Assembly (NCBI GenBank): GCA_021824565.1
Contig: JAKAKL010000050.1
Location: forward strand, 62,001 to 126,000
Direction: 5' to 3'
Length of the DNA: 64,000 nucleotides
From: Bacteroidota bacterium
Lineage (GTDB): Bacteria > Bacteroidota > Ignavibacteria > Ignavibacteriales > Ignavibacteriaceae
Shown: positions 26,653 to 35,107 of the stretch, one piece after another
Layout: each line of letters starts with the position of its first letter
Position numbering within the stretch: the stretch's first letter is position 1
Position numbers and translations under genes: made by a program
Notes under the pieces: model-generated
The model's database searches: none
Told to the model about the DNA's origin: nothing
The model's input: the letters and a program-made list of their open reading frames with translations, nothing else

Positions 26653-27072
26653 GATTCGTTTATAAAAACTTTAAATGTTAAGATAAGTAATAAGAATACC
26701 GGAATAGATAATATAAATTCAAGAAAAGATATTATTGATTTCCGAATAGATAATATCTTTTTGCAAAATTATAATATTAATTCGGATATAAATAATAATA
26801 GTTTGCGTATAGTTAATTAAAATAGACAAAAATCTAATATAAATTTGCATAATGATAATAGTAATTTGCTTAAAGATATTATATATATGTAAATAGATAA
26901 TAGTAATTTGCGAATATCTAATAACTATTTAGAAATAGATATTATTTATTTGAGAAAAGATAATAATAATATTTACAAAGATATTATTTATGTACAAAGA
27001 AATATTATCTATTTATAAATAAAAATTATAAATATGGATATTTTAAATAATAATATGCGAATTTAATCGATA
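26653..27072. repeat. Degenerate tandem array of 20 units of exactly 21 bp
   Basis: Reading in steps of 21 from 26653, every unit keeps the pattern AATTTGC-n-AATAGATAATAnT, with individual units diverged but no length change. Examples are the units at 26716, 26737, 26842, 26863, 26905 and 26947. The + strand can be read as heptads of the type I-D-N/I-S-N (IDNSNLR, ISNNYLE) but is interrupted by stops at about 26818 and 26898. It fills most of the gap between the island scar and tRNA-Thr. There are no unique spacers, so it is not a CRISPR array. The flanks (26424-26652 and 27073-27368) show nothing recognisable. Confidence 0.85.
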
Positions 27073-27368
27073 ATCGAGCAAATAATTGATTGTACGGACT
27101 ATAATCAATTGATATAAACGCAGATTAGTGGTAAAAATTGAAATAATAATTGCTTCAATATAAGTGCGTTAAGCATAAGCACGTCAAATCCAGGTAAATA
27201 TATAAAGTTTCTAAGAATTATTTTATTAAACAAAAGCGGCAACGCTGTTTTAATCGCCGGATATGTTAGCGGTAAGCTGTAAAGATTTTGAGGAACAACT
27301 TAAAATTGCGCGGGGAAAATTAGTTGGGAGCGATAAAATATGTGTGAAAAAATATTGTAGTGCTTAAG

Positions 27369-27441
27369 AGCCATCTGTCGGACTTGAACCGACGACCTGC
27401 TCATTACGAATGAGCTGCTCTACCAGCTGAGCTAAGATGGC
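27369..27441 (-). tRNA. tRNA-Thr, anticodon CGU
   Basis: The complement folds into a full cloverleaf. The acceptor is GCCATCT with AGATGGC, the D stem GCTC with GAGC, the anticodon stem GCTCA with TGAGC around loop TTCGTAA (anticodon CGT, codon ACG), and the T stem GTCGG with CCGAC around TTCAAGT. The discriminator is T and CCA is not encoded. It is intact. Confidence 0.97.
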
Positions 27442-27476
27442 TTTTGAGAAAAAGGTTAGAAGGATTTATTTTTTAT

Positions 27477-27572
27477 TTATCTTAACTTTTTCTTATGACG
27501 ATTCTTTCGTAATCGTTTTTTCCTTTTATGAGTGGACATTTTATGCCGCTTACGTTTTCTGCCGCAAGGCAT
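27477..27572 (-). CDS. 31-residue AURKAIP1/COX24-like basic protein
   Basis: The complement of 27477-27572 encodes MPCGRKRKRHKMSTHKRKKR followed by LRKNRHKKKLR. This very basic small protein matches the AURKAIP1/COX24 type found across Bacteroidota-like genomes. Related mitochondrial proteins bind the small ribosomal subunit, so a ribosome-associated role is the best guess. Its ATG shares a base with the stop of the upstream zinc-ribbon/TPR gene (TAATG), which suggests coupled translation. It is easily missed because of its size. Confidence 0.88.
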   Translation of the reverse strand: MPCGRKRKRHKMSTHKRKKRLRKNRHKKKLR

Positions 27573-28534
27573 TAGTTACCTCCGTTATTTGTGTTATGTG
27601 ATTTTAATAATTCTTCAGCTTTCTTTCCGTAGTCAGAGCCGGGATCCAATTGCACCGCTTTCTGCAGAAACTCTCTCGACTGCTGCATGTCGCCTTTTGC
27701 AAGACTTACAATTCCAAGATCAAGAAAGCCGATCTGATGCTGCGGGTCTATCTTTACCGCTTCCTGCATTTCGCTTATGGCGGTATCAAAGTCTTTAAGA
27801 TTATAATAACAAATTCCCATGTCAATTCTCGCATCGGGATCTTTGGGAACAAGTTTTAAATATTGTTTATAGTTCTCGATAGCCTGTTCAAACATGCCGG
27901 CGTCATTCTTAGCGTGAGCTAAATCCAAAATGGCGCTTGTGTCTTTGGGATTATTCTTTACCGTTTCTTCAAGCTCATTAATTTTCTGAATGCTTGCAAG
28001 GTTAACGCTTGAGTCTTGGTTCTGGACCTGGTTTTGAACTTGTTTCGGCGAAGGAGAAATAATTGAATCGAGCGCACCGGAGAAAATTAATATCAGCAGA
28101 GCAATTCCAAATCCGATTGCTACAACTGAAATAATTTTAGCTTTGTTAAGAGATTTTTTGTCAAAAGCAGAAACCGGCGTTTTTTTATTTTGCTGCTGCA
28201 TTTTTTGCTGCTGCAAATTGCCGCCCTTATTTTTAGGCGCGTTCTTATTAATCGACGGCTTATTCTTTTTTACAGGCTGGCTAACTTTCGCATTTGGATT
28301 GTTAAGCTTAGCGCCGCAGCCCGCACAGACGGAATTTTCGGAACTGTTTTCTTCCCCGCATATTTCGCATACGAATATGCTGCCTTTTACTTCGGGACTT
28401 TTTTTCTCCTCAACATCTTCACGCGGTTTTTCTTCAGAAGTTTCTGCGGACCTGGTCAAAGCATAACCGCATTCAGGACAAAACTTAAATTCGCCATCCA
28501 GCTTTACGCCGCAGTTTGGACAAAACTTGTGCAT
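27572..28534 (-). CDS. Zinc-ribbon, single-TM, TPR-repeat protein
   Basis: The 320-residue protein starts with two zinc ribbons (Cys 5/8/19/22 and Cys 56/59/70/73). A Gln/Asn/Lys-rich linker and one transmembrane helix (about 132-153, IISVVAIGFGIALLILIF) follow, then TPR repeats (about 185-316, including AIENYKQYLKLVPKDPDARI and AISEMQEAVKIDP). The ribbons would face the cytoplasm and the TPRs the periplasm, suggesting a scaffold role. It lies 2 bp after the HU gene and overlaps the small basic protein gene, so the three form an operon. No specific function is known for this build. Confidence 0.85.
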   Translation of the reverse strand: MHKFCPNCGVKLDGEFKFCPECGYALTRSAETSEEKPREDVEEKKSPEVKGSIFVCEICGEENSSENSVCAGCGAKLNNPNAKVSQPVKKNKPSINKNAPKNKGGNLQQQKMQQQNKKTPVSAFDKKSLNKAKIISVVAIGFGIALLILIFSGALDSIISPSPKQVQNQVQNQDSSVNLASIQKINELEETVKNNPKDTSAILDLAHAKNDAGMFEQAIENYKQYLKLVPKDPDARIDMGICYYNLKDFDTAISEMQEAVKIDPQHQIGFLDLGIVSLAKGDMQQSREFLQKAVQLDPGSDYGKKAEELLKSHNTNNGGN

Positions 28535-28536
28535 TC

Positions 28537-28830
28537 TTACTTTTTCTCTTTCATTCCTTGATCGACGAGATCTTTAAAATCCTTGGAGAATTTAAAAGTG
28601 GGAACATAATGTTCAGGCACAAACACAGATTCGCCGCTCTTGGGATTGCGTGCCTGGCGTGCATTTTTCTTTTTTACTTTGTAACTGCCGAACCCTCTTA
28701 TTTCAATTCCTTTTCCTTCTTTCAAATAATCAATCACAGTACTAAGGAATCCTTCAATGATTGCTTCAGTTTCTAATTTAGTTAAGCCTGTTCCGGCAGC
28801 AACTTTATCAACAATATCAGCCTTTGTCAT
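28537..28830 (-). CDS. HU/IHF-family DNA-binding protein
   Basis: The 97-residue protein has the full HU/IHF fold: N-terminal dimerisation helices (MTKADIVDKVAAGTGLTK) and the beta-arm signature GIEIRGFGSYKVKKKNARQ followed by RNPKSGE, the minor-groove-inserting Pro region. It compacts and bends DNA. An AGGA site lies 9 bp before the ATG. The C-terminal lysine-rich tail is slightly longer than in E. coli HU. It is the first gene of a leftward operon with the zinc-ribbon/TPR and small basic protein genes. Confidence 0.95.
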   Translation of the reverse strand: MTKADIVDKVAAGTGLTKLETEAIIEGFLSTVIDYLKEGKGIEIRGFGSYKVKKKNARQARNPKSGESVFVPEHYVPTFKFSKDFKDLVDQGMKEKK

Positions 28831-29089
28831 GGCGCTTTTCCTATCAAATATTTATAAAATTCAAGGTTTCAAATTTATCAAACAATCGAAGGAAAATCAA
28901 ATGAAACTATTCTGCCCAAAGAAGTTATATCTTTGCCTTAAATTTATAATTTTACACAGCATTCTGGATGTAGCAAAATGAAATGAAATCTCATTTAAAT
29001 AAATTATCTTCGCTCGAAAAGCGTCTTTTTAGACTAATACGCGTGGTATAATTATTGAAATTCTCCGCTTTAAAACTGAAAGGTCTAAA

Positions 29090-29467
29090 ATGAATTTGCT
29101 CGACATAATTATTTTTTCATTAAAAATATTTTCTGCTATTTCAATTATAGTTGTCGGCTTTTCTTATTTTATTTATAAGATTAAATCCGGTGCAAAAGTG
29201 AAGCCTTATATGGTTCCAACTGTAGTAAAAGAGCCGGAAATAAAAATAGAACCGGCGGAGAACTTTGTAGAAGATAGAAAACCTTCATACAACAGATATG
29301 TAGTAATGAATGAAGTAAGCGAGAATTCGTTTAGGGCAAATCCAAATTATAATGTTCCGCTTTCCAGGTTCGCGGGCAGAAATGAAAACAACGGCGGCGA
29401 ACAGTTTAACATTTTCAACCGGTATTCCAACAGCAGTTTTGAACCGATGCATAAAATAAAACTTTAG
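29090..29467 (+). CDS. Small single-TM protein of unknown function
   Basis: The 125-residue protein has one N-terminal transmembrane helix (about 4-30, IIIFSLKIFSAISIIVVGFS), followed by a charged, Pro- and Asn-rich cytoplasmic or periplasmic tail without recognisable domains. The AAAGG before the ATG supports translation. It is convergent with the S9 peptidase gene and shares a bidirectional terminator with it. I do not recognise it. Confidence 0.7.
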   Translation: MNLLDIIIFSLKIFSAISIIVVGFSYFIYKIKSGAKVKPYMVPTVVKEPEIKIEPAENFVEDRKPSYNRYVVMNEVSENSFRANPNYNVPLSRFAGRNENNGGEQFNIFNRYSNSSFEPMHKIKL

Positions 29468-29496
29468 AGCTATCATTTAAGATAACTCTAAAGTTT
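29459..29496. terminator. Bidirectional terminator between convergent genes
   Basis: A perfect 11-bp inverted repeat, AAACTTTAGAG and CTCTAAAGTTT, with a 16-nt loop overlaps the end of the small TM gene and serves both convergent units. A- and T-rich ends suit termination in either direction. Confidence 0.65.
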
Positions 29497-29511
29497 CGGA
29501 ATTTTCTATTG

Positions 29512-31587
29512 CTAATCCTTAAAGCCTAAATTCTCAACCATCTTCTTAACATCATAAGGCGCAGGCGCGCCGCCAAGATATTTGTGAAACCAATCCAGGT
29601 GCGCATCATAATAAAGCGGCATTGATTTTACATTATCGGGCCAGTGACCGTCATTCTTAAAAATAATCAGCCTCGAAGGAATACCAAGCGTTTGCAGCGT
29701 AGTAAAATATTCAATGCTCTGTGTGTATGGAACCCGGAAATCTTTTTGACCGGTTAGAATTAATGTCGGCGTAGAAAAATTCTTTGCATAAGCGGACGGA
29801 GAAAATTTCTCATAATCTTTTGAATTCCACGGCTGACCGCTTAGATCATGATTAACGAACCAGAGTTCTTCCGTACTTCCCCACATTGAAGTAAGATCAT
29901 AAACGCCCATCATCGAAGCGATACATTTAAATCGTTTAGTCTTTGCCTGGAACCAATCCATCATATAACCGCCGTAAGACCATCCCATCGCTCCCATCCT
30001 ATTCTTATCTACGTATGGAAGTTTTTCCAAAGCATCGGTTACTTTCATTAAATCTTCAAAAGGCTTCCCGCCCCAGTCGCCGGATATTTCAGCGGTGTAA
30101 GCCTGACCATAGCCGGTTGAACCATGCGGATTCGGAAATGCAACAACATATCCTGCGCCGGGATAAACTTGCCAGTCTCCTCTGAATGAATCCATCCACT
30201 GGCTTTGCGGACCGCCGTGCGCATTTAATATTAACGGATATTTTTTGTGCGGATCAAAATCATGCGGCTTTACAATGAACACTTCAACTTTATGCCCGTC
30301 AACTCCTTTAACCCACATTTTTTCTGCCGGACGAACATCCACTTCTTCCAATAATTTTTTATTGAAGTCGGTAACCTGTTCTTCTTTATTATCGTTTAAA
30401 TTAATTTTATAGATTTCTCTCGGCTTAGCCACGCTGCTTGCAACGTAGAATATTGATTTTGCATCCGGTGAAATTTCAAATCCGAATATCGATTCGCTTC
30501 CGCTTACTTTAGAAATTTTATCATCGGCTAAATCTACTTTGTAAATAGGCGAATAGCCTTCCACTTCGCCGGTAAAATAAATCGTTTTAGAATCGGGGCT
30601 CCATCTGAAATCATCAATCCAATTATCAAAGCTGTCAGTAATGATCTTCGATTTTTTTGTCTGTCGGTTATAGATTGCAATTCTAAATCTGTCAGATTCA
30701 TAATTAGGAATAAGCTGAGTGCGGTAAGCAATATATTTTCCGTCGGGAGAATAGATCGGCCATCCGTCCCACGCTTTATTTTCTTTTGTAATATCGACCG
30801 CTTCGCCGCCGGTAACGGGCACAATCCAGAGATCGGCATTTGTTGAAGCCTCGGGATGCTTATCATGATTCGAGACGAAGCAAAGCTCTTTACTATCGGG
30901 TGAAAAATTATATCCGATTCCTCCGCCAAGCATAAAAGTCGGCGAGACATATTTTCCGGGAGTAACATCGGTATAAGTTTTTGTTTCAATGTTATAAATA
31001 AATATGTGAGTATATTTTCCCGCCGAATATTGAGTCCAATGCCTGAAGAGCAGATGGTCGGCAAGGTAAGCTTGAATTGGTCCGTGTTCTGAAGCCGAAT
31101 CAATTTCTTTATTGCAAGCATCGTTAGTGCCGCATTCCGGATAGACGTCTGTTGAAAAAGCAACGAGCTTGCCGTCTGGAGAAACGACCGGGGCATCAAC
31201 ACCGGTAGATAAATCGGTAAGCTGAGTAATTTTATTTTCAGAAAAAGAGTAATTGAACAACTGCGGCGTGCCTTCTTTAATAGCGACAAAATCGATGCTG
31301 CCGTCTTTAGTCCAGACCGGTTCATAGTTTGTTCTGCCGGTGTCCGGAATGCTTTTTAAATCTGTTCCGTCTTCATTCATAACAAATATTTTTGTAGTAG
31401 ATTTCCCTTCTTTCATTTTATAATCCGTTACTGTAAATGCAACTTCTTTTCCGTCATTTGAAACTGCCGGCGCGCCGACAAAGCGAACTTTATAAAAATC
31501 GGCAATCGTAAACGCTTTCTTCTGCGGAAAGATTATTGCTGTCAGCAAAAGAGACAAAGAGAATAATTCAAAACAAAATTTTTTCAT
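29512..31587 (-). CDS. Secreted S9-family serine peptidase (acylaminoacyl-peptidase/DPP type)
   Basis: From the ATG at 31587 the 691-residue protein has a signal peptide, a seven-bladed beta-propeller with repeated SPDGK/SPDSK turns, and a C-terminal alpha/beta-hydrolase. The catalytic triad is Ser 537 in GWSYGG, Asp 616 in GQKDFRVP and His 648 in NDGHWPDN. It should remove dipeptides or small blocked peptides from oligopeptides in the periplasm. An in-frame GTG four codons upstream is possible, but the ATG gives a cleaner signal peptide. A second S9 protein is encoded at 50686. Confidence 0.92.
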   Translation of the reverse strand: MKKFCFELFSLSLLLTAIIFPQKKAFTIADFYKVRFVGAPAVSNDGKEVAFTVTDYKMKEGKSTTKIFVMNEDGTDLKSIPDTGRTNYEPVWTKDGSIDFVAIKEGTPQLFNYSFSENKITQLTDLSTGVDAPVVSPDGKLVAFSTDVYPECGTNDACNKEIDSASEHGPIQAYLADHLLFRHWTQYSAGKYTHIFIYNIETKTYTDVTPGKYVSPTFMLGGGIGYNFSPDSKELCFVSNHDKHPEASTNADLWIVPVTGGEAVDITKENKAWDGWPIYSPDGKYIAYRTQLIPNYESDRFRIAIYNRQTKKSKIITDSFDNWIDDFRWSPDSKTIYFTGEVEGYSPIYKVDLADDKISKVSGSESIFGFEISPDAKSIFYVASSVAKPREIYKINLNDNKEEQVTDFNKKLLEEVDVRPAEKMWVKGVDGHKVEVFIVKPHDFDPHKKYPLILNAHGGPQSQWMDSFRGDWQVYPGAGYVVAFPNPHGSTGYGQAYTAEISGDWGGKPFEDLMKVTDALEKLPYVDKNRMGAMGWSYGGYMMDWFQAKTKRFKCIASMMGVYDLTSMWGSTEELWFVNHDLSGQPWNSKDYEKFSPSAYAKNFSTPTLILTGQKDFRVPYTQSIEYFTTLQTLGIPSRLIIFKNDGHWPDNVKSMPLYYDAHLDWFHKYLGGAPAPYDVKKMVENLGFKD

Positions 31588-31631
31588 AATTGTACTCACT
31601 TATTATTTTTAATCAAATATATTTTAGTTCA

Positions 31632-32648
31632 TTAAATTTTCGGAAGCCTTTCAAGGTAGGAGCTGTTTGAAAGAACTGCAAAAGTTTCGGTCTGTCTTAA
31701 TTCATCAAGGTTCAAACAGTTCATATAGCTCATGGAACTTCTAAGACCATCGGAGATGCTGTCGATAACATTTTTGACAACTCCTTTGTAGGCGACCATA
31801 GTTTCTTCGCCTTCGATAAATTCGTTTCGCATCTTCACACCGAACGAAGCAGAGCCGCGGTATTTTTTCCAGAGCTGCCCATTATATTTTATCACTTCGC
31901 CGGGAGTTTCGCGCGTTCCGGAAAGCATTCTGCCAAGCATAACGCAATCAGCGCCAAGTGCGATTGCTTTTGCTGCGTCGCCGGGGCTTTTTATTCCGCC
32001 GTCGGCTATAACTTTTATTTTTAATTTTTTTTCTTCGCGTGAAAATAAGACGCTTAAAAGAGAGGAAACCTGTCCGATACCAATTCCCGTTTGAATTGAA
32101 GTAGTGCAAACGCTGCCGCTTCCAATGCCGACTCGAATCGCATCCGCACCGGCATTTTCAAGCTGATGCAAAGTTGCTCCGTGCGCAATATTTCCAACTA
32201 TAATGTAAGCGTCAGACGTCTTCTTGATTTCTTCAGTCTTGCGCAGGACTTCATTATTATTTGCATTCGCCGTATCAATGCAAATAATCTTTTGATGCAC
32301 CGCGAGGTCTTTGATTATTTCCAGCGGCGTGTTTAACGCTACGGAAACAGCTTTAACCTGGCTTCCGTTGTTTTCATCTTTTAATATTTCCTCGACAGAG
32401 CTATCAAAGCGATTCAATATTCCCAGACAGCCGAGACGGGTTAATTCCTTTGCCATCTCAAGACCGGTTACGGTATCCATTGGGCTTGATATAATCGGAA
32501 GCGCAAGGTTCATTCCTAGAAATTCACAGCTTGTAACTGATTCCGTTCGAGACTTAACGCGCGATATCCGGGTTGGAATCAAACTTATGTCGTCATAAGT
32601 TAAAGACTGGTGAAAATCGTTCAATTCTTTTTTTGAATAAATCTTCAT
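31632..32648 (-). CDS. IMP dehydrogenase/GMP reductase family enzyme without CBS domains
   Basis: The 338-residue TIM-barrel protein has the nucleotide-loop and catalytic Cys motif GIGSGSVCTTSIQTG (Cys 181), the phosphate motif ADGGIKSPGD, LGRMLSGT, and YRGSASFG. It lacks the CBS pair of ordinary GuaB. In the flap, where IMP dehydrogenases have EGxEGRVPYKG, it reads EGEETMVAYKG (279-289), so the catalytic Arg is replaced by Met 284. This favours GMP reductase activity or a divergent function over IMP dehydrogenase. It acts in purine interconversion in the cytoplasm. Its neighbours (a peptidase on each side) say nothing about its role. Confidence 0.85.
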   Translation of the reverse strand: MKIYSKKELNDFHQSLTYDDISLIPTRISRVKSRTESVTSCEFLGMNLALPIISSPMDTVTGLEMAKELTRLGCLGILNRFDSSVEEILKDENNGSQVKAVSVALNTPLEIIKDLAVHQKIICIDTANANNNEVLRKTEEIKKTSDAYIIVGNIAHGATLHQLENAGADAIRVGIGSGSVCTTSIQTGIGIGQVSSLLSVLFSREEKKLKIKVIADGGIKSPGDAAKAIALGADCVMLGRMLSGTRETPGEVIKYNGQLWKKYRGSASFGVKMRNEFIEGEETMVAYKGVVKNVIDSISDGLRSSMSYMNCLNLDELRQTETFAVLSNSSYLERLPKI

Positions 32649-32738
32649 AAAGATATTCCCTTCTTTATATTATTTGTGTTGATTGTTTTTGAAATTATTT
32701 TTATCCCCTTAAAAAAATTCGCTGTAAGATCAATCTTA

Positions 32739-34598
32739 TCAGACAAGAGATTCGATTTCATTTAAAATTTTATCCATTTTTTCTGAAGTAGCTTTGATTG
32801 GTTCCGGGCTGTTCATATCAACGCCGGCGGCTTGCAAAATATTTATCGGATAATCGCTGCTTCCGGATTTAAGAAAATTTAGATACTTAGCAACAGCTTC
32901 ATTTCCTTCTCTCTTAACTTTCTTCGCAAGTATTTCCGAAGCCGCAAAGCCGGTAGCATATTGATAGACATAAAAATTATAATAGAAGTGCGGAATGCGC
33001 GTCCAGGTATATCTTTCTTCTTCGTCAACAATCATTTCTGGTCCCCAATATTTTTGATAAACGTCCCTGTATATTTTGCACATTGATTCTGAAGTCAGCG
33101 CTTCGCCGTTTTCAGTTTTTTCATAGCAGATCATTTCTAATTCGGCAAACATAGTCTGCCTGTAAAAAGTTCCAGTTATATTATTTAAATATTTTTCAAG
33201 CAGGCTCAGCTTTTCTTCTTTTGAAGAAGCATTTTCGATAAGATAATCCAGCAGCAGCGACTCATTAAAAGTCGATGCTACTTCGGCAAGAAAGATTGAG
33301 TAGTTGGCGTACGGAAACGGCTGTGTCTTACCGGTGTAAAACGAATGCATGTTATGTCCCATTTCATGCGCGAGGGTAAAAACATCGTTGAGCAAGCCGG
33401 ACCAATTCAACAGCACGTAAGGATGAACGCCGAAAGTTGTTCCTGACGAGTAAGCTCCGCTTCTCTTTGCTTGAGTCTCATAAACATCGATCCAGCGGTT
33501 ATCAAACGCCGTTTGCAAATTATCTAAATAATCTTTGCCCATTATATTTAGAGCTTTAAGGACAATCGTCTTCGCTTCTTCGTAAGAATATTTTTTTTGA
33601 TTTTTCTGCGCAAAGATTGTTACATAAACATCGTAAGGATGAAGCTCATCAAGCTTAAGCAATTTCTTTTTAAGCGAAGCCCATCTTTGCAGAGGGTTCA
33701 AATTATTATTTGCAGATTCGATAAGATTATCATAAACCGAAATAGGAATATTATTTTTATCGAGAGCGGCATGGCGCGACGAAATATACTTTCTTGCCTT
33801 AGCATTAAAAATATTCGCCTTTAAATTTCCGTTAAACAAAACTGTGAGAGTGTTTGAAAAATTTTTATAAGAACCCAAATATGTTTTAAACGCGTTCTTT
33901 CTAAATTCCCTGTCGACTGAGAACATAGCGGCAGTATAGCGCGCATGAGAAAGCTCAATCTCGTTCCCGGTGTCATCAACAACATTTGGAAACTTTATAT
34001 CAGCATTCGTCAGCATTGAATAAGTATTATACGGCGTTAGCGAAAGCTCGCCCGTTAATGCAAGCAATTCTTCCTTTTCTTTTTCAAGCGTGTGTGTTTT
34101 AGACCTGATAAGGTCATCAATAAGATGCCGGTATATTTTTAGTTCGGCATGTCCATTTATCATCTCAAAAAGAATATCTTCAGGAATAGATAATATTTCC
34201 GGTCTTATAAAAGAATTAGCGGACGAAACTTTAACAAACAAGCTCATTATTCTATCATTCATTGCCTGATATTTTGTTGCTCTTAGATCGGAGTCTTTAG
34301 CAAGGAAGGCGTAGAGATGTAAACGTTCAAGCTTGACGCCGATGCTGTCGTCAAACTTTAAGCATTCGTATAAGTCTCGCGCGCTGCGTGAAAGCGTGCC
34401 TTCAAAGTTTTTATATTCTACAATATTATTTTCGACAAAGCTGAAATCTTCTTCCCAAAGATCTTCTTTCTCGTAGATATGCGATAAGTCCCATTTATAT
34501 TTATCTTCAATCTCTTCTCTGCCGGGAAGAGAGGAAGTTTGGGTGTTTGAATAATATTTATTTCCGGTTAATAATTCCATCATCAAATAATTCCTCAT
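32739..34598 (-). CDS. pepF: Oligoendopeptidase F (M3 family metallopeptidase)
   Basis: The 619-residue protein has the M3B fold and length. The zinc site is LAHEMGHNMHSFYTG, with a downstream Glu in FLAEVASTFNE, and RIPHFYYNFYVYQYATG is the usual substrate-binding segment. It cleaves medium-length peptides in the cytoplasm, and no signal peptide is present. The start is uncertain: the ATG at 34598 is followed five and six codons later by two Met codons, and an AGGA lies 9 bp before the first of them, so the protein may begin at 34583. Confidence 0.94.
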   Translation of the reverse strand: MRNYLMMELLTGNKYYSNTQTSSLPGREEIEDKYKWDLSHIYEKEDLWEEDFSFVENNIVEYKNFEGTLSRSARDLYECLKFDDSIGVKLERLHLYAFLAKDSDLRATKYQAMNDRIMSLFVKVSSANSFIRPEILSIPEDILFEMINGHAELKIYRHLIDDLIRSKTHTLEKEKEELLALTGELSLTPYNTYSMLTNADIKFPNVVDDTGNEIELSHARYTAAMFSVDREFRKNAFKTYLGSYKNFSNTLTVLFNGNLKANIFNAKARKYISSRHAALDKNNIPISVYDNLIESANNNLNPLQRWASLKKKLLKLDELHPYDVYVTIFAQKNQKKYSYEEAKTIVLKALNIMGKDYLDNLQTAFDNRWIDVYETQAKRSGAYSSGTTFGVHPYVLLNWSGLLNDVFTLAHEMGHNMHSFYTGKTQPFPYANYSIFLAEVASTFNESLLLDYLIENASSKEEKLSLLEKYLNNITGTFYRQTMFAELEMICYEKTENGEALTSESMCKIYRDVYQKYWGPEMIVDEEERYTWTRIPHFYYNFYVYQYATGFAASEILAKKVKREGNEAVAKYLNFLKSGSSDYPINILQAAGVDMNSPEPIKATSEKMDKILNEIESLV

Positions 34599-34721
34599 AA
34601 ACTCAGGATGAATTTCACAAATTGGCGTTTCAATTTATAAAAATAATGTGAAAAGCGGAATGACCGGGGAAGGGATAAAAAATATTATTCCTTAAATTGA
34701 ATTTTAAGCGAAAGGCTGCCG

Positions 34722-34994
34722 TTAACTTTTAGCTTTAATGTTCTGGATTTCTTTAGAGATTTTTACAGCGAGCTCTTCGAGTGAAATTCCCACAACCTTT
34801 ACTTTAGAAGTTTTAACCAAAATCTCAGGACTGTCGCCTTCACCTTGCATATATTTATAAAGTGAAAAGCCCAGCCTGTTTCTATCGTTCATTATAGGCA
34901 GAAACTCGCTTAAGTCCTCGACAATTTTATAAACTCTTTTTTCTAAAGAATCGTCTGGAAAATTCTTTGTTTGCGGCGGAGGTAAAGATGTCAT
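34722..34994 (-). CDS. Small uncharacterised protein
   Basis: About 90 residues from the ATG at 34994, which has AGGA at 7 bp; a TTG one codon upstream is less likely. It is soluble and mixed helical (DSLEKRVYKIVEDLSEFLPI and SLEELAVKISKEIQNI). No motif was recognised. It lies alone between pepF and the divergent GT9 gene. Confidence 0.65.
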   Translation of the reverse strand: MTSLPPPQTKNFPDDSLEKRVYKIVEDLSEFLPIMNDRNRLGFSLYKYMQGEGDSPEILVKTSKVKVVGISLEELAVKISKEIQNIKAKS

Positions 34995-35107
34995 CAATAA
35001 TCCTAAAAATTTTTTTTAGTAAAAATATAACAGAAGAGCTAAAACTTCAACAACAAAGTGGAAGTAATATTACTATTTAATTAAATTTGCGCAATTAAAA
35101 AAGAATT

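Noticed and set aside
26653-27072. The 21-bp arrays as CRISPR
   Set aside because: Units are contiguous with no unique spacers, repeats are diverged, and no cas genes are present in the window.
30534-31325. Long antisense reading frames inside the S9 peptidase, uvrB and other genes
   Set aside because: They are in other frames of genes with clear domains and motifs, and have no independent support.
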